A stretch of DNA of 64,000 nucleotides from Bdellovibrionales bacterium (GTDB taxonomy: Bacteria > Bdellovibrionota > UBA2428). The position numbers and the translations under genes were made by a program. Below are positions 9,662 through 18,636 of this stretch, one piece after another. The DNA is taken from assembly GCA_018266335.1 (NCBI GenBank), contig JAFEAR010000094.1, forward strand, positions 1 through 64,000, given 5' to 3'. The notes below the pieces were generated by a model. It searched no databases, had not been told where the DNA came from, and was given only the letters and a program-made list of their open reading frames with translations. The stretch's first letter is position 1. The number at the start of each line of letters is the position of its first letter.

Positions 9662-10702
9662 ATGAAATCTAACTGGCTACTGCTACTCTTGCCGGTCACG
9701 GGACCGGTGCTTGCCGAAACACCCCGCGTGTTCGACGGCAGCGTGAGCGCGGCCCACCAGCAACAAATACTCGCTACGCTCGATTACCTGCAACACTTCG
9801 ATGCCGATCGAGCTCAATGGTTCAGCGAGCGCATTCGCTATTTTATCGACGAATCGCGTCCGATCTCGACGCAAGACCTCATCGAAATTCGCAGCGGAAT
9901 TCCTCTCCCTCATGCCGACGAAGAGCCCATCAACCACGCTGCCAAACTCCTACAAGAAGCAACGGACGAACTCACCGCAGATTTTCACGAAGGTGTGCTC
10001 GCTAAAAACCTGGGAGCCTCGCTCTATTCACAGTCGACACGTAAAGGAGCCACCTTCAATGGTACGGGCGAACGAGTGGGAACAATGTACGGACTTAAAA
10101 TCGCGGGCCAATTGGTTCCGCTGCGCGGTCCCCGCGTGGGCATCGTGCAAATCGGCAACTATCTACTGGAGGACTCGCCTACCGCTACGTTGGGGTCCGA
10201 AGCCCGAAAAATTTGGGTTCTCGCCACACTTCTTCACGAAGCGCGGCACAGCGATGGCCACGGTGCCAACCGCGGCTTTGAGCACCTCATGTGTCCCGGC
10301 GATCACGAGCTTGCATTTACCTACGCCTGCGACAACGCCCCGCAATCGCCCTACATGGTGGCGGCCGATTTTCTACGCCTAGCTATCCCCCAATGCGCCA
10401 CTTGTTCTGCGGCCGACTTGGAATCCTTGAAGTTGCGCTATGCCGATGCCGTAAGTCGCCGCGTAGAAATTAAAGTTCTCTCTACTTCGCTCACGCTGGA
10501 GAGCCTGCGCACCAAACTAGCGGGCCAAAATGCCAAAATTTCTCAAAAGCTTGTCCTGTCCACTGACACCTTGGTTCGCCACAAATTAGAGTTTTACCAG
10601 CGGCTCTTTAACCACTTCGATGCGTTAGCCACTGCCTACTTGAACGATCCCTACTTTGATCACACCGTCCTAAACGAAGAGCCAGAGGAGTTACCCCAAT
10701 GA
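9662..10702 (+). CDS. Secreted putative metalloprotease-like protein, HEAxHSDG paralogue 1
   Basis: 346 residues with a Sec signal peptide (cut near VLA-ET). The key motif is LLHEARHSDGHG (HExxH at residues 192-196), followed by MCPGDHELAFTYACD and a CATCSAAD pair. Together these give four conserved Cys shared with the next gene. HExxH suggests a zinc site, but I cannot place it in a named peptidase family. The preceding GIVQIGN strand and the Arg/Gly-rich region are also shared. It overlaps the next gene by 4 bp (ATGA). It is probably periplasmic or surface-exposed; enzymatic activity is inferred only. Confidence 0.7.
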   Translation: MKSNWLLLLLPVTGPVLAETPRVFDGSVSAAHQQQILATLDYLQHFDADRAQWFSERIRYFIDESRPISTQDLIEIRSGIPLPHADEEPINHAAKLLQEATDELTADFHEGVLAKNLGASLYSQSTRKGATFNGTGERVGTMYGLKIAGQLVPLRGPRVGIVQIGNYLLEDSPTATLGSEARKIWVLATLLHEARHSDGHGANRGFEHLMCPGDHELAFTYACDNAPQSPYMVAADFLRLAIPQCATCSAADLESLKLRYADAVSRRVEIKVLSTSLTLESLRTKLAGQNAKISQKLVLSTDTLVRHKLEFYQRLFNHFDALATAYLNDPYFDHTVLNEEPEELPQ

Positions 10703-11874
10703 TGATGCTGAACCGTGGCCGATCGCCCTCACCCTGGCTTCTTTTGGCATGCGTTTCGATTCTGTCGGCTTGCGGAGGCAAGAAGGGCGGCAGCAACGTA
10801 CCCGAATCCGACAATCCTGGCCCAGCCATTCAGCCGAATGGCGCCAGCGTTAGCATGCATTTGGAGTCTACCATTCCGCGCGAGCAAGCTGCGATGTTCA
10901 TGGCGGATCTCGACCTGATTGGACATCTAGAACTTTCGGATAGTCCCGATCTACGCAAAATCATGGGTCTTAAGTCCCTCTCCACTCAAGCGGTGGGAGG
11001 TTGGCTCAATGACCGAGTGAAATACATTATCGACGAAAAATCGAATCTCGATGACGTTGATGGCGTTTCTCTTATCGCCAAGCCGGGCCAGCATTTTCCC
11101 CAACCCGATAAGTTGCCGCCGATCTCGGCTATGGCGCTGGTCATTAAAAAACTAAAAATGTCGGCGTTGAATCGCGAGCTCTCGCCTTTTTCGGATTCCA
11201 TCACTCTCGCATCGAACTCGGGCGCGGGTCTTTATATGACGGGTAAAGCGGCAGACCTAAAAATTTCCGACAATGGCGATATCACGGGTAGCGTGTACTC
11301 TCTGCAAATCGATAATGAGCTCGTCGCCGTACAATCTCCTCGCACCGGCATTATGCAGATTGGCGCCGGTCACTTCCATCCCTTCATCAATAAGGATGTG
11401 AATGCGTTATCGAACCAGATCATGCGCATTTCCACCCTGCTGCACGAGGCACACCATAGCGATGGACAGGGACACTCACTAGGTTTTGCGCACATTCGCT
11501 GTCCGAAGGGACATGACTTGGCCGGCAAATTTGCCTGCGATTTGGCCTACAACGGGCCCTACACTCTGGATGCTCTGTTCGTAAAAGCCAGTTTACGCGC
11601 CTGCGCCAACTGCTCAGCAGCGGAAATCGAAAAGCTCAAACTTCTCGCCGCCGACAGCTTGGGCCGCTACGTGCAGACCTCCGAGTTGCCCGAAATCAAA
11701 CAGGCCATCAAACAGGTGGGAGACTTACTCGAACAAAAATCTACCACCGACGCCGTAGAGCGCAAAAAGCTGGAAACGTTGCGCGGAATTTATACTTCGG
11801 CCCGCGATTTCTTTAATCAGGTCGAACAGAATCCGAAGATGTTTTGGGACGACGGTTCCGAGAACGCCAACTGA
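10699..11874 (+). CDS. Lipoprotein, HEAxHSDG metalloprotease-like paralogue 2
   Basis: 391 residues with a lipoprotein signal peptide (lipobox LSAC). It aligns with the preceding protein through SLQIDNELVAVQSPRTGIMQIG, LLHEAHHSDGQGHSLGFAHIRCP (HExxH at residues 249-253), KFACDLAY and CANCSAAEIEKLKL. A second His follows the motif. The tandem arrangement and 4 bp overlap point to duplication and co-translation; one copy kept a soluble signal and the other gained a lipid anchor. The family and substrate are unknown. Three ATG codons lie in a row at the start; I use the first. Confidence 0.7.
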   Translation: MMMLNRGRSPSPWLLLACVSILSACGGKKGGSNVPESDNPGPAIQPNGASVSMHLESTIPREQAAMFMADLDLIGHLELSDSPDLRKIMGLKSLSTQAVGGWLNDRVKYIIDEKSNLDDVDGVSLIAKPGQHFPQPDKLPPISAMALVIKKLKMSALNRELSPFSDSITLASNSGAGLYMTGKAADLKISDNGDITGSVYSLQIDNELVAVQSPRTGIMQIGAGHFHPFINKDVNALSNQIMRISTLLHEAHHSDGQGHSLGFAHIRCPKGHDLAGKFACDLAYNGPYTLDALFVKASLRACANCSAAEIEKLKLLAADSLGRYVQTSELPEIKQAIKQVGDLLEQKSTTDAVERKKLETLRGIYTSARDFFNQVEQNPKMFWDDGSENAN

Positions 11875-11886
11875 CCGTTGGAGTTC

Positions 11887-12522
11887 CTAACTTAACCGTG
11901 CTTGCAGGCCGCGCAGGACTTCATCGTAGGTCCAAGCGCGGCCCGTTTCTTTTTTAAGATCCGTCATGACCTCGGAACTAAAGCCGCAGGGATTAAAGGC
12001 CCGCCAAGGTTCCATACCCGTATCAAAATTAAAGGCGAGGCCGTGGTAACTAACCCAGTGGCTCACCGCAATGCCAATGCTCGCAATCTTGCGCGTGCCA
12101 TCAATCCACGCGCCGGTAGCACCCTCCACCGGCACAGCGTGCAAGTTCATGGTGCCGACGTAGTCGATGACCCAATTCTCCAGCGCGCGAATCAGCCCAT
12201 GCACGCCAAAACCTTTTTCCTTATCGAGTTGCATGATGGGATAAACCACCACTTGTCCCGGACCATGCCACGTGGCCTGACCACCGCGTTCAATTTCGAC
12301 GACTTCAATGTTGGGATCGGAAATCACGGGGCGCTCACCCCGTTGCGAAGCCCGGCCCAGAGTGATTACCGGTGGATGATGACAAAAGATAAGCGTGTCG
12401 GGAGCATCGCCGCGCACGCGAGCGGCATGCAGTTCTTTTTGTCGCAACCAACCGTCGCGGTAGCCCACGACTCCCCAGTTCTGCATTTCAAATTCTGCAT
12501 CACCGAAAAAACGTGAGCGCAT
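11887..12522 (-). CDS. lipB: Octanoyl-[ACP]:protein N-octanoyltransferase
   Basis: 211 residues. It transfers octanoate from acyl carrier protein to lipoyl domains, the first step of endogenous lipoylation. Family motifs are complete: RGGQATWHGPGQVVVYP, GAWIDGTRKIASIGIAV with the catalytic Lys, WVSYHGLAFN, and FNPCGF with the catalytic Cys. It is the last gene of the minus-strand E2-E3-lipB run, 15 bp after the E3 gene, so its target (the E2 lipoyl domain) is encoded two genes upstream. Confidence 0.95.
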   Translation of the reverse strand: MRSRFFGDAEFEMQNWGVVGYRDGWLRQKELHAARVRGDAPDTLIFCHHPPVITLGRASQRGERPVISDPNIEVVEIERGGQATWHGPGQVVVYPIMQLDKEKGFGVHGLIRALENWVIDYVGTMNLHAVPVEGATGAWIDGTRKIASIGIAVSHWVSYHGLAFNFDTGMEPWRAFNPCGFSSEVMTDLKKETGRAWTYDEVLRGLQARLS

Positions 12523-12537
12523 GTAAATTCCAATCGC

Positions 12538-14025
12538 TTAGGCGTGACCCTGCACGGCCGCGGCACCGCGCGGTTTTTTCTCGAAGAAGTGAATGGCCAA
12601 GCCATGCACACTCTCGGCCGCTTCCATAACCGTTTCCGGCAGTGTCGGGTGCGAGTGCACAATGCGACCAAGATCGGCGGCCGTACCACCGAACTCAATA
12701 ACCGTAGCTACTTCTTGAATGAGGTTCGAAACGTCCGGTCCCACCATGTGGGCACCCAGAATGCGGTCCGTCTTACGGTCCGCAATAATTTTCACGAAAC
12801 CTTCCGCTTCGCCCGTGGTCAACGCACGACCATTCGCCACGAAGGGACACTTGCCCACGACCGGATCCCAGCCCGCCGCACGCGCCGACTCTTCCGAGTG
12901 ACCGACGGTCGAAATTTCGGGATCCACAAAAATGGCCCACGGCAGCGCCCGCACGTCCATGACGACGCCCGGATTCTTAAACGACTCCACCGCCACGAGG
13001 CCTTCTTTGCTCGCCTTGTGCGCCAGCATGGGGCCGCCGATGACGTCGCCAATGGCGTAAACACCAGGCACTTTGGTTTCTAAACGACCATTCACTTCGA
13101 GGAAGCCGCGGTCCGTGGTTTTAAGACCGATCTTATCGAGGCCCAGCCCCCCAGTGCGCGGCTTACGACCCACGGTCACGAGTACCCAATCGCACTCGAG
13201 ATTTTCTTTTTTACCGTTCATTTCAATCTGCGCCACGGCGCCGCCGGACTTGCCGTCCTGCACACCCAAGGCTTTGGCACCCATCAGGATCTTCACGCCA
13301 TTTTTGGTGAGCTTGCGCTGCACTACATCCACACAATCGCGGTCCGTGCCGGGCAACAGCGTGTTCGTGGCTTCCACCACGGTTACTTCGGTGCCGAGCT
13401 TAGAATAGAAGGTGCCAATTTCGAGGCCGATGAAGCCACCGCCGATGACGACAATCTTTTTGGGAATCTTGCGCACTTCGAGCGCTTCGCGGGAACCGAG
13501 AATTGTCTTGCCGTTGAAGGGCATCGAGGGAATCTGCACCACGGACGAACCCGTCGCGATGATCACACGCTCGGCTTCGATGCTCGCGCTCTCACCCTGC
13601 GATTTTTCGAGGGCGTAGGAATCAACGTTGCCATCGACCTTAATTTTCTTCATGCGGCCGTCGGCCGAAAGACCTTCGAACGATCCGAGCCCCTTGAACA
13701 CGGTCACACCATTGGCCTTGAGCAATTGGCCCACGCCGCCCGTGAGTTGCTTAACGATGCTCGCTTTCCAATCGATGAGCTTGTTGAGATCGACATTCAT
13801 GCCCGTGACGGTGATGCCCATCTTGTCGCCATGCTTGATCTTGTCGATGGTGTGCCCCGCAGAGATAAGCGCCTTGGATGGAATGCATCCGTAGTTCAAA
13901 CATTCCCCACCCATGCGGTGGCCTTCGACGATTGCGGTCTTGTAGCCAAGTTGCGCCGCACGAATGGCAGCAACGTAACCGCCGGGACCGGCACCAATGA
14001 CGACGAGGTCGAACGTGTTTGCCAT
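12538..14025 (-). CDS. lpdA: Dihydrolipoyl dehydrogenase (E3)
   Basis: 495 residues, a flavoprotein disulfide reductase that reoxidises dihydrolipoamide on E2 using NAD+. The FAD-binding GAGPGGYVAAIRAAQLG and the redox-active disulfide GGECLNYGCIPSKAL are near the N-terminus. The NAD-binding IGGGFIGLEIGTFYSKLG follows, and the C-terminal dimer-interface HSHPTLPETVMEA supplies the His-Glu base. It sits 4 bp downstream of the E2 gene and just before lipB. Confidence 0.96.
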   Translation of the reverse strand: MANTFDLVVIGAGPGGYVAAIRAAQLGYKTAIVEGHRMGGECLNYGCIPSKALISAGHTIDKIKHGDKMGITVTGMNVDLNKLIDWKASIVKQLTGGVGQLLKANGVTVFKGLGSFEGLSADGRMKKIKVDGNVDSYALEKSQGESASIEAERVIIATGSSVVQIPSMPFNGKTILGSREALEVRKIPKKIVVIGGGFIGLEIGTFYSKLGTEVTVVEATNTLLPGTDRDCVDVVQRKLTKNGVKILMGAKALGVQDGKSGGAVAQIEMNGKKENLECDWVLVTVGRKPRTGGLGLDKIGLKTTDRGFLEVNGRLETKVPGVYAIGDVIGGPMLAHKASKEGLVAVESFKNPGVVMDVRALPWAIFVDPEISTVGHSEESARAAGWDPVVGKCPFVANGRALTTGEAEGFVKIIADRKTDRILGAHMVGPDVSNLIQEVATVIEFGGTAADLGRIVHSHPTLPETVMEAAESVHGLAIHFFEKKPRGAAAVQGHA

Positions 14026-14029
14026 GTGC

Positions 14030-15358
14030 TTAGATCATCTCCATTAACAAACGAGCAGGGTTCGCAAGGCGTTCAATGACAGCGTTGCAGAAGAGGCCGC
14101 CCACGGCGCCGTCCACCACGCGGTGATCCAGCGAGAGCGACAAGTGCATGGTTTTACCAATGACAATTTGTCCATCCTGCACGAGGGGCTTTTCCTGCAC
14201 CTTGTACACGCCCATGATGCCGACTTCGGGGTAGTTGATGATCGGCGTGGCGAAGAGGCCACCGATGTTGCCCATCGAGGTGATAGAGAAGGTAGAGCCC
14301 TTGAGCTCGTCCGCCGCTAACTTGCCGGCACGAGCGCGGTTGGAGAGATCGGCCATTTCGCGCGCAATCTCGACGAGCGTTTTCTTATCGGCGTGCTTGA
14401 TCACCGGCACAACGAGGCCATCGTCCGTCGCGACCGCAATACCGATGTGATAAAACTTTTTGTAAACGATTTCCTGCGAACCGTCGGCCTTGTCTTCGAG
14501 GCTCGAGTTCACCACGGGGAATTCTTTAAGCGCGCCCACCACGGCCTTCACGATGAAGGGCAGGTAGGAAATTTTAACGCCCATTTTTTCGCCCAGACGT
14601 TTGGCCTCTTCACGAATGTCCACGAGGGCCGAACATTCGAATTCATCCACGTACGAGTAGTGAGGAGCGGTGTACTTGCTCTTCACCATGGCGTTGGAAA
14701 TCACGCGACGTAGACCGCGCAGCGGTTTGCGCTCGACCTCTTGCGCTAAACCATTGCCGTTGAAAGCTGCGGGAGCGGAGCGCATGGCACCGCCCGAGTC
14801 TTTGGAATTCAAAAAGCGCACGAGATCTTCTTCGAGCACACGGTTCACACCGCCCACAGCAGCGCCCGAACCTTGCACCGAAGCAAGATCCACGCCCGCA
14901 CGCTGCGCCATGGCGCGCACGATCGGAGCGGCGGGAATGCTCGAGGGAGAGTTCGCTTCCATCGCGCCCACGTACTCAGAGCGCGAAGCACCCGCGGCGG
15001 GTTGCGATTTAGCTGCGGGAGCAGGAGCGGCTGGAGCGGGAGCGGCAGCTTGCGGTGCAGGTGCAGCAACGGGCGGCGTCGGAGCGGCAGCAGGAGCCGG
15101 AGCTGCTTTTGCCGGAGCACCAGCGGCCGATGTATCAATTTGCGCCAGTGTCTGGCCCACTTTGATCATTTGGCCTTCTTTGCCCTGGAGTCCCGAAATT
15201 TTACCGGCATTCGGCGCAGGAACTTCGACCGTAGCTTTGTCGGTCATGACTTCGAGCAGGGCCTGATCGGCCGCCACTACGTCGCCTTCTTTAACGAGCC
15301 AACGGATGAGCTCGCCTTCGTTCACGCCTTCGCCAATGTCCGGTAATTTGAATTCCAT
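14030..15358 (-). CDS. 2-oxoacid dehydrogenase E2, dihydrolipoamide acyltransferase
   Basis: 442 residues. Domain order: one lipoyl domain with EVMTDKATVEV (lipoyl Lys about 43), a long Ala/Pro linker (about 85-125), a peripheral subunit-binding domain (APIVRAMAQRAGVDLASVQGSG) and the catalytic acyltransferase domain ending in DHRVVDGAVGG. A single lipoyl domain with a short linker resembles branched-chain or alpha/beta-type complexes as much as pyruvate dehydrogenase, so the substrate is left open. It is the first gene of the E2-E3-lipB run. Confidence 0.93.
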   Translation of the reverse strand: MEFKLPDIGEGVNEGELIRWLVKEGDVVAADQALLEVMTDKATVEVPAPNAGKISGLQGKEGQMIKVGQTLAQIDTSAAGAPAKAAPAPAAAPTPPVAAPAPQAAAPAPAAPAPAAKSQPAAGASRSEYVGAMEANSPSSIPAAPIVRAMAQRAGVDLASVQGSGAAVGGVNRVLEEDLVRFLNSKDSGGAMRSAPAAFNGNGLAQEVERKPLRGLRRVISNAMVKSKYTAPHYSYVDEFECSALVDIREEAKRLGEKMGVKISYLPFIVKAVVGALKEFPVVNSSLEDKADGSQEIVYKKFYHIGIAVATDDGLVVPVIKHADKKTLVEIAREMADLSNRARAGKLAADELKGSTFSITSMGNIGGLFATPIINYPEVGIMGVYKVQEKPLVQDGQIVIGKTMHLSLSLDHRVVDGAVGGLFCNAVIERLANPARLLMEMI

Positions 15359-15485
15359 AAGATCTCCTTCGTTTGAGCCTGGATGTCATAATGCGAAATC
15401 CGCCCAAAATCACGTCTTTACGCCAATAACGCATAGCACCTAAAATTGAACATTTCCCCTTTAATTCATCAATATCTGCCCCGGT

Positions 15486-16514
15486 ATGTCCGAAATGTGG
15501 AATATGACTTCTGCACCCCGTAAAGCGCCCGAAAACATGGAAGGCGAACTCTGTTTTTTTGAAGCGGGCGCCAAGCTGGTCACCGAAAATGAACTGTCCC
15601 GGAAGATGTTCATCATCAAGAAGGGCAAGGTGCGGGTTTGGAAGAACTATGTGGGCCAAAAGGTTACACTCGCTATTCTGGGCGAAGGCGAGGTCTTTGG
15701 GGAACTCAGCTTCTTCGACGCCGCCCCCCGCTCGGCCTCCGTGGAGGCCCTCACCGACGTAGAAGCCATCGTGATCGACGGCAAACGCGCCACCGAGCAA
15801 ATTGCCGGTCTCCCCTCGTGGGTCATTCCCATCTTTAAAACGGTTTTCCACCGCTTCCGCGAGGCCGACCAAAAAATCACCGTGCTCCAGAGCATGAACG
15901 AATTTCAGAAAAAGGCGCTCAACACGGACGCCGTGGGCAAATCCATTTACATGGAGCTGCTACGCTTCATTAAGACCCTCGAACTGCTTTACTCCCGCTC
16001 CCACAAAATCGACGGCGTCGTTAAACGCGACTCCCTACTCAAAGAACTCGACGACGTCCTAGGCAAACGGGCCATCGGCCTGAATGTGTTTTGGAAGCTC
16101 CTCAAAGAGCACGACTTTATGGATCTCACGCGCGAAGAACTTTCGGGCGAGGTAGTTCTCCGCACGGACGCCCTGGAGCAATGGCGTCAGGAGTTGTGCC
16201 GCGAGATTGAAAGCGAGCGTTTTTTGTTGGTTTCGTTCTCGGGAATGGCCATTTTACGGCGCATGGTTTCGAGTCTAGTGGACGACACCAAAAACGACCC
16301 CATGCCCGGAAATCGCAATTTTTCGTTCCTGCCGGAAGACCTCAAACTCGCCAACATGCCCCTCTTCGAAGAAGGCATGGAGGAACTCGTGCGCTGCAAA
16401 ATTTTGCGCAAAGAGGGCGCCCATTACAAGATGGACCCCGCCTACGTCATGGAAACCTACCACTACCAAAGTTTGCTGAAGTTCTTCGACCACACGACGA
16501 TCAGCCTGGATTAG
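15486..16514 (+). CDS. Cyclic nucleotide-binding domain protein
   Basis: 342 residues. Residues about 18-110 form a Crp-type cNMP-binding beta-roll (MFIIKKGKVRVW, LGEGEVFGELSFFD, APRSASVEALTDVEAIVI); the phosphate-binding cassette reads FGELSFFDAAPRSAS. The remaining 220 residues have no obvious HTH DNA-binding domain and are helical, of unknown function. It is transcribed against its neighbours and splits the 2-oxoacid dehydrogenase genes into two blocks. The 127 bp gap before the divergent E2 start must carry both promoters. Whether it senses cAMP, cGMP or another nucleotide is unknown. Confidence 0.85.
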   Translation: MSEMWNMTSAPRKAPENMEGELCFFEAGAKLVTENELSRKMFIIKKGKVRVWKNYVGQKVTLAILGEGEVFGELSFFDAAPRSASVEALTDVEAIVIDGKRATEQIAGLPSWVIPIFKTVFHRFREADQKITVLQSMNEFQKKALNTDAVGKSIYMELLRFIKTLELLYSRSHKIDGVVKRDSLLKELDDVLGKRAIGLNVFWKLLKEHDFMDLTREELSGEVVLRTDALEQWRQELCREIESERFLLVSFSGMAILRRMVSSLVDDTKNDPMPGNRNFSFLPEDLKLANMPLFEEGMEELVRCKILRKEGAHYKMDPAYVMETYHYQSLLKFFDHTTISLD

Positions 16515-16531
16515 CGCTCCAGGGCGTGTTC

Positions 16532-17596
16532 TCAGGTGGCTTCGGTTAGCAGCGCGCGGAGCTCACGCTCGATGTCCGTATCCTGCGGAATGCTGGCGTT
16601 CTCGAGCGTGGGTGCCAATCCAATGCCCGGTACATGAATGCCGGCGAGCAGGCGCGGACGCGCGCGCAGTTCGTAGAAGTGCTCTTCCACCACCCGGCGC
16701 ATGAGGTGTTCGCCGAAGTTGGTGATCTCAGAATCTTCGTTCAGGAACAAAACCCGTCCCGTGCGACGCACGGCCGACGAAATAGCATTCCAATCGTAGG
16801 GATAAATGGTGCGCAGATCGATGACTTCCACTTCGCCCACACCTTCGTGTGCGAGTTTATCGGCCACCGCTTTGGCCAGCTGCACGTAGCGACCGTAGGT
16901 CACCACCACCGCGTGCTGGCCCGAGCGCACCGTGCGCGCTTGACCGATGGGCACGTAGCTCAGCTCGAGATCGGGCCAGCGCGGCGTCCAATGGGCGCGG
17001 TCGCCCACGGGTGCATCGATGCGATCGCGCAATTCTTTTTCGTCGGCGGGCTCACCCGGAATAAGTTCGTCGCCGCGCACGCGCATGAGCGCCTTGGGCG
17101 CCATGAAGAGCACGGGGTTAGGATCGCTAATGGCCGACAGCATAAGGCCGTAGGCATCGAGGGGCGTCGAGGGCAAAACCACCTTCCAGCCGGCCAAATG
17201 CGAGGCAATCGCGTCGAAGGAGTGCGAATGGTACAGGGAGCCGTGAATGCCGGCGCCCGACGGCGTCATGACCGTCAGATTCAACGGAAAAGCTCCGTTC
17301 GACGACCAGCACGAATTGCCCGCGAGTTTGAGCAAATCGATGGTGTTGAAAATGTAATCGCAGAATTGAATTTCGGCCACGGGCTTGCCGCCCGCCAGCG
17401 CAATGCCCATCGCCGCGCCAATAATTCCGCGTTCGTCGAGCGGAGAGTTCCAGGCCCGTTTGAGTCCCTGCGTGGCGGTAAACACTCCCCCCAGCGGAGC
17501 GCCTACGTCTTCGCCAAAAATATCCGTCACGCCCAATTGGGTCTCGCCCACGTGCAGGGCCATGCGAATCGCTTGCGCCATGTTTGCCATTAACAA
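16532..17596 (-). CDS. 2-oxoacid dehydrogenase E1 component, beta subunit
   Basis: 354 residues. With the alpha subunit it forms the thiamine-diphosphate E1 that decarboxylates a 2-oxoacid and acylates lipoyl-E2. Family segments are FGEDVGAPLGGVFTATQGL, PLDERGIIGAAMGIALAG, VAEIQFCDYIF, LTVMTPSGAGIHGSLYHSHS and the C-terminal VEVIDLRTIYPYDWNAI. It overlaps the alpha gene by 7 bp, a sign of translational coupling. Gly/His-rich GIHGSLYHSHSFDA replaces the more common GGHGPQHSQS, so the active-site edge is somewhat divergent. Confidence 0.9.
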   Translation of the reverse strand: MLMANMAQAIRMALHVGETQLGVTDIFGEDVGAPLGGVFTATQGLKRAWNSPLDERGIIGAAMGIALAGGKPVAEIQFCDYIFNTIDLLKLAGNSCWSSNGAFPLNLTVMTPSGAGIHGSLYHSHSFDAIASHLAGWKVVLPSTPLDAYGLMLSAISDPNPVLFMAPKALMRVRGDELIPGEPADEKELRDRIDAPVGDRAHWTPRWPDLELSYVPIGQARTVRSGQHAVVVTYGRYVQLAKAVADKLAHEGVGEVEVIDLRTIYPYDWNAISSAVRRTGRVLFLNEDSEITNFGEHLMRRVVEEHFYELRARPRLLAGIHVPGIGLAPTLENASIPQDTDIERELRALLTEAT

Positions 17597-18636
17597 TCCC
17601 TCCCGGGAAGACCACCGCGACCATTGTCCGCGAAGGTGTGATCGTGCACGGTGCTCGCATCGGGATAGGCCTCGGTGCGCACGATATCGAGCGCGTCGTT
17701 GGCCTCCTTAACGGCCTCGTCCCACACGGCTTGGGCAGCATCCTTTTTAAGCCACCCCTGCTTGATGAGTTTCTTTTCGAACATATCGATGGGGCAATCT
17801 TCGTCGGCCCGGGCCGCGCCCGAAGACGAGGAGTGTCCGTAGAGACGCGAAACCTTCAGCTCAAGTAGATAGGGCTTACCGGAACTACGCACGTAATCGA
17901 GCGCGTCGCGAATGGCGTCCCAACATTTTTCGGGTGTGTTGCCATCGGCCACGTTGTTCTCGATGCGGAACGCCTTCGCACGATCGGCGATGTGTCGCTC
18001 ACCGTGCTGCGTGTTGCCGGGCGTAGAAATGCCGTACCCGTTGTTCGTAACGATCATGAGCACGGGCAATTCGGCTTTGGGCCGCGACGACCACACCAAA
18101 CAAGTGGCAAAGTCACCTTCGGCCGTGCCGGCGTCGCCGCCAATCACCACGGTAACCCCGGCATCGTTGCCCGCCGCACGTTCGCGCCGTTGCACCATGC
18201 CCGTACCGGGGGCAATGGAAAATTGTGTTTCAATGGGAGAAGTGGCCGGAACCACGTTCCATTCGGGCCGCGCCACGTGCGAGACAAAGTTGCGGCCACC
18301 CGAGAAGGGATCCTTATACGAGCTGCGCATCTGGCGAATCATGTCGATCATGGGCGCGCCCATGGCTAGGAGCACACCGTTGTTGCGGTAGTGCAAATGC
18401 AAATAATCAAAAGCGGGGCCTTGCCCCTTATTCACCTGCAGGCCAAGAGCGGCGGCAAAGGCTTCCTCGCCCGGCCCCCCGATCCAGAAAAAACCGTCGC
18501 CCGTGCGCGACATCTTGATGAGTTTTTCCTCGAGCACGCGGTTGCGCACCATGAGGCGGTGGAATTCCCGCGCAAACTCTTTGTCCTTAAAGGGATGGGC
18601 CGATTTTTTTGCTTTGGTATTTTTACTTTTCTTCAC
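17590..18636 (-). CDS. 2-oxoacid dehydrogenase E1 component, alpha subunit
   Basis: 348 residues. The ThDP-binding motif is GGDAGTAEGDF...VTNNGYGIS, i.e. GDA in place of the usual GDG but with the Asp and the NN kept. GTGMVQRRERAAGNDAG and LYGHSSSSGA (counterpart of the phosphorylation-loop region) are visible. The N-terminus is Lys-rich. Substrate not assigned; NNGYGIS resembles branched-chain or acetoin-type E1 more than pyruvate E1. It overlaps lipA by 4 bp upstream and E1 beta by 7 bp downstream. Confidence 0.9.
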   Translation of the reverse strand: MKKSKNTKAKKSAHPFKDKEFAREFHRLMVRNRVLEEKLIKMSRTGDGFFWIGGPGEEAFAAALGLQVNKGQGPAFDYLHLHYRNNGVLLAMGAPMIDMIRQMRSSYKDPFSGGRNFVSHVARPEWNVVPATSPIETQFSIAPGTGMVQRRERAAGNDAGVTVVIGGDAGTAEGDFATCLVWSSRPKAELPVLMIVTNNGYGISTPGNTQHGERHIADRAKAFRIENNVADGNTPEKCWDAIRDALDYVRSSGKPYLLELKVSRLYGHSSSSGAARADEDCPIDMFEKKLIKQGWLKKDAAQAVWDEAVKEANDALDIVRTEAYPDASTVHDHTFADNGRGGLPGRDC

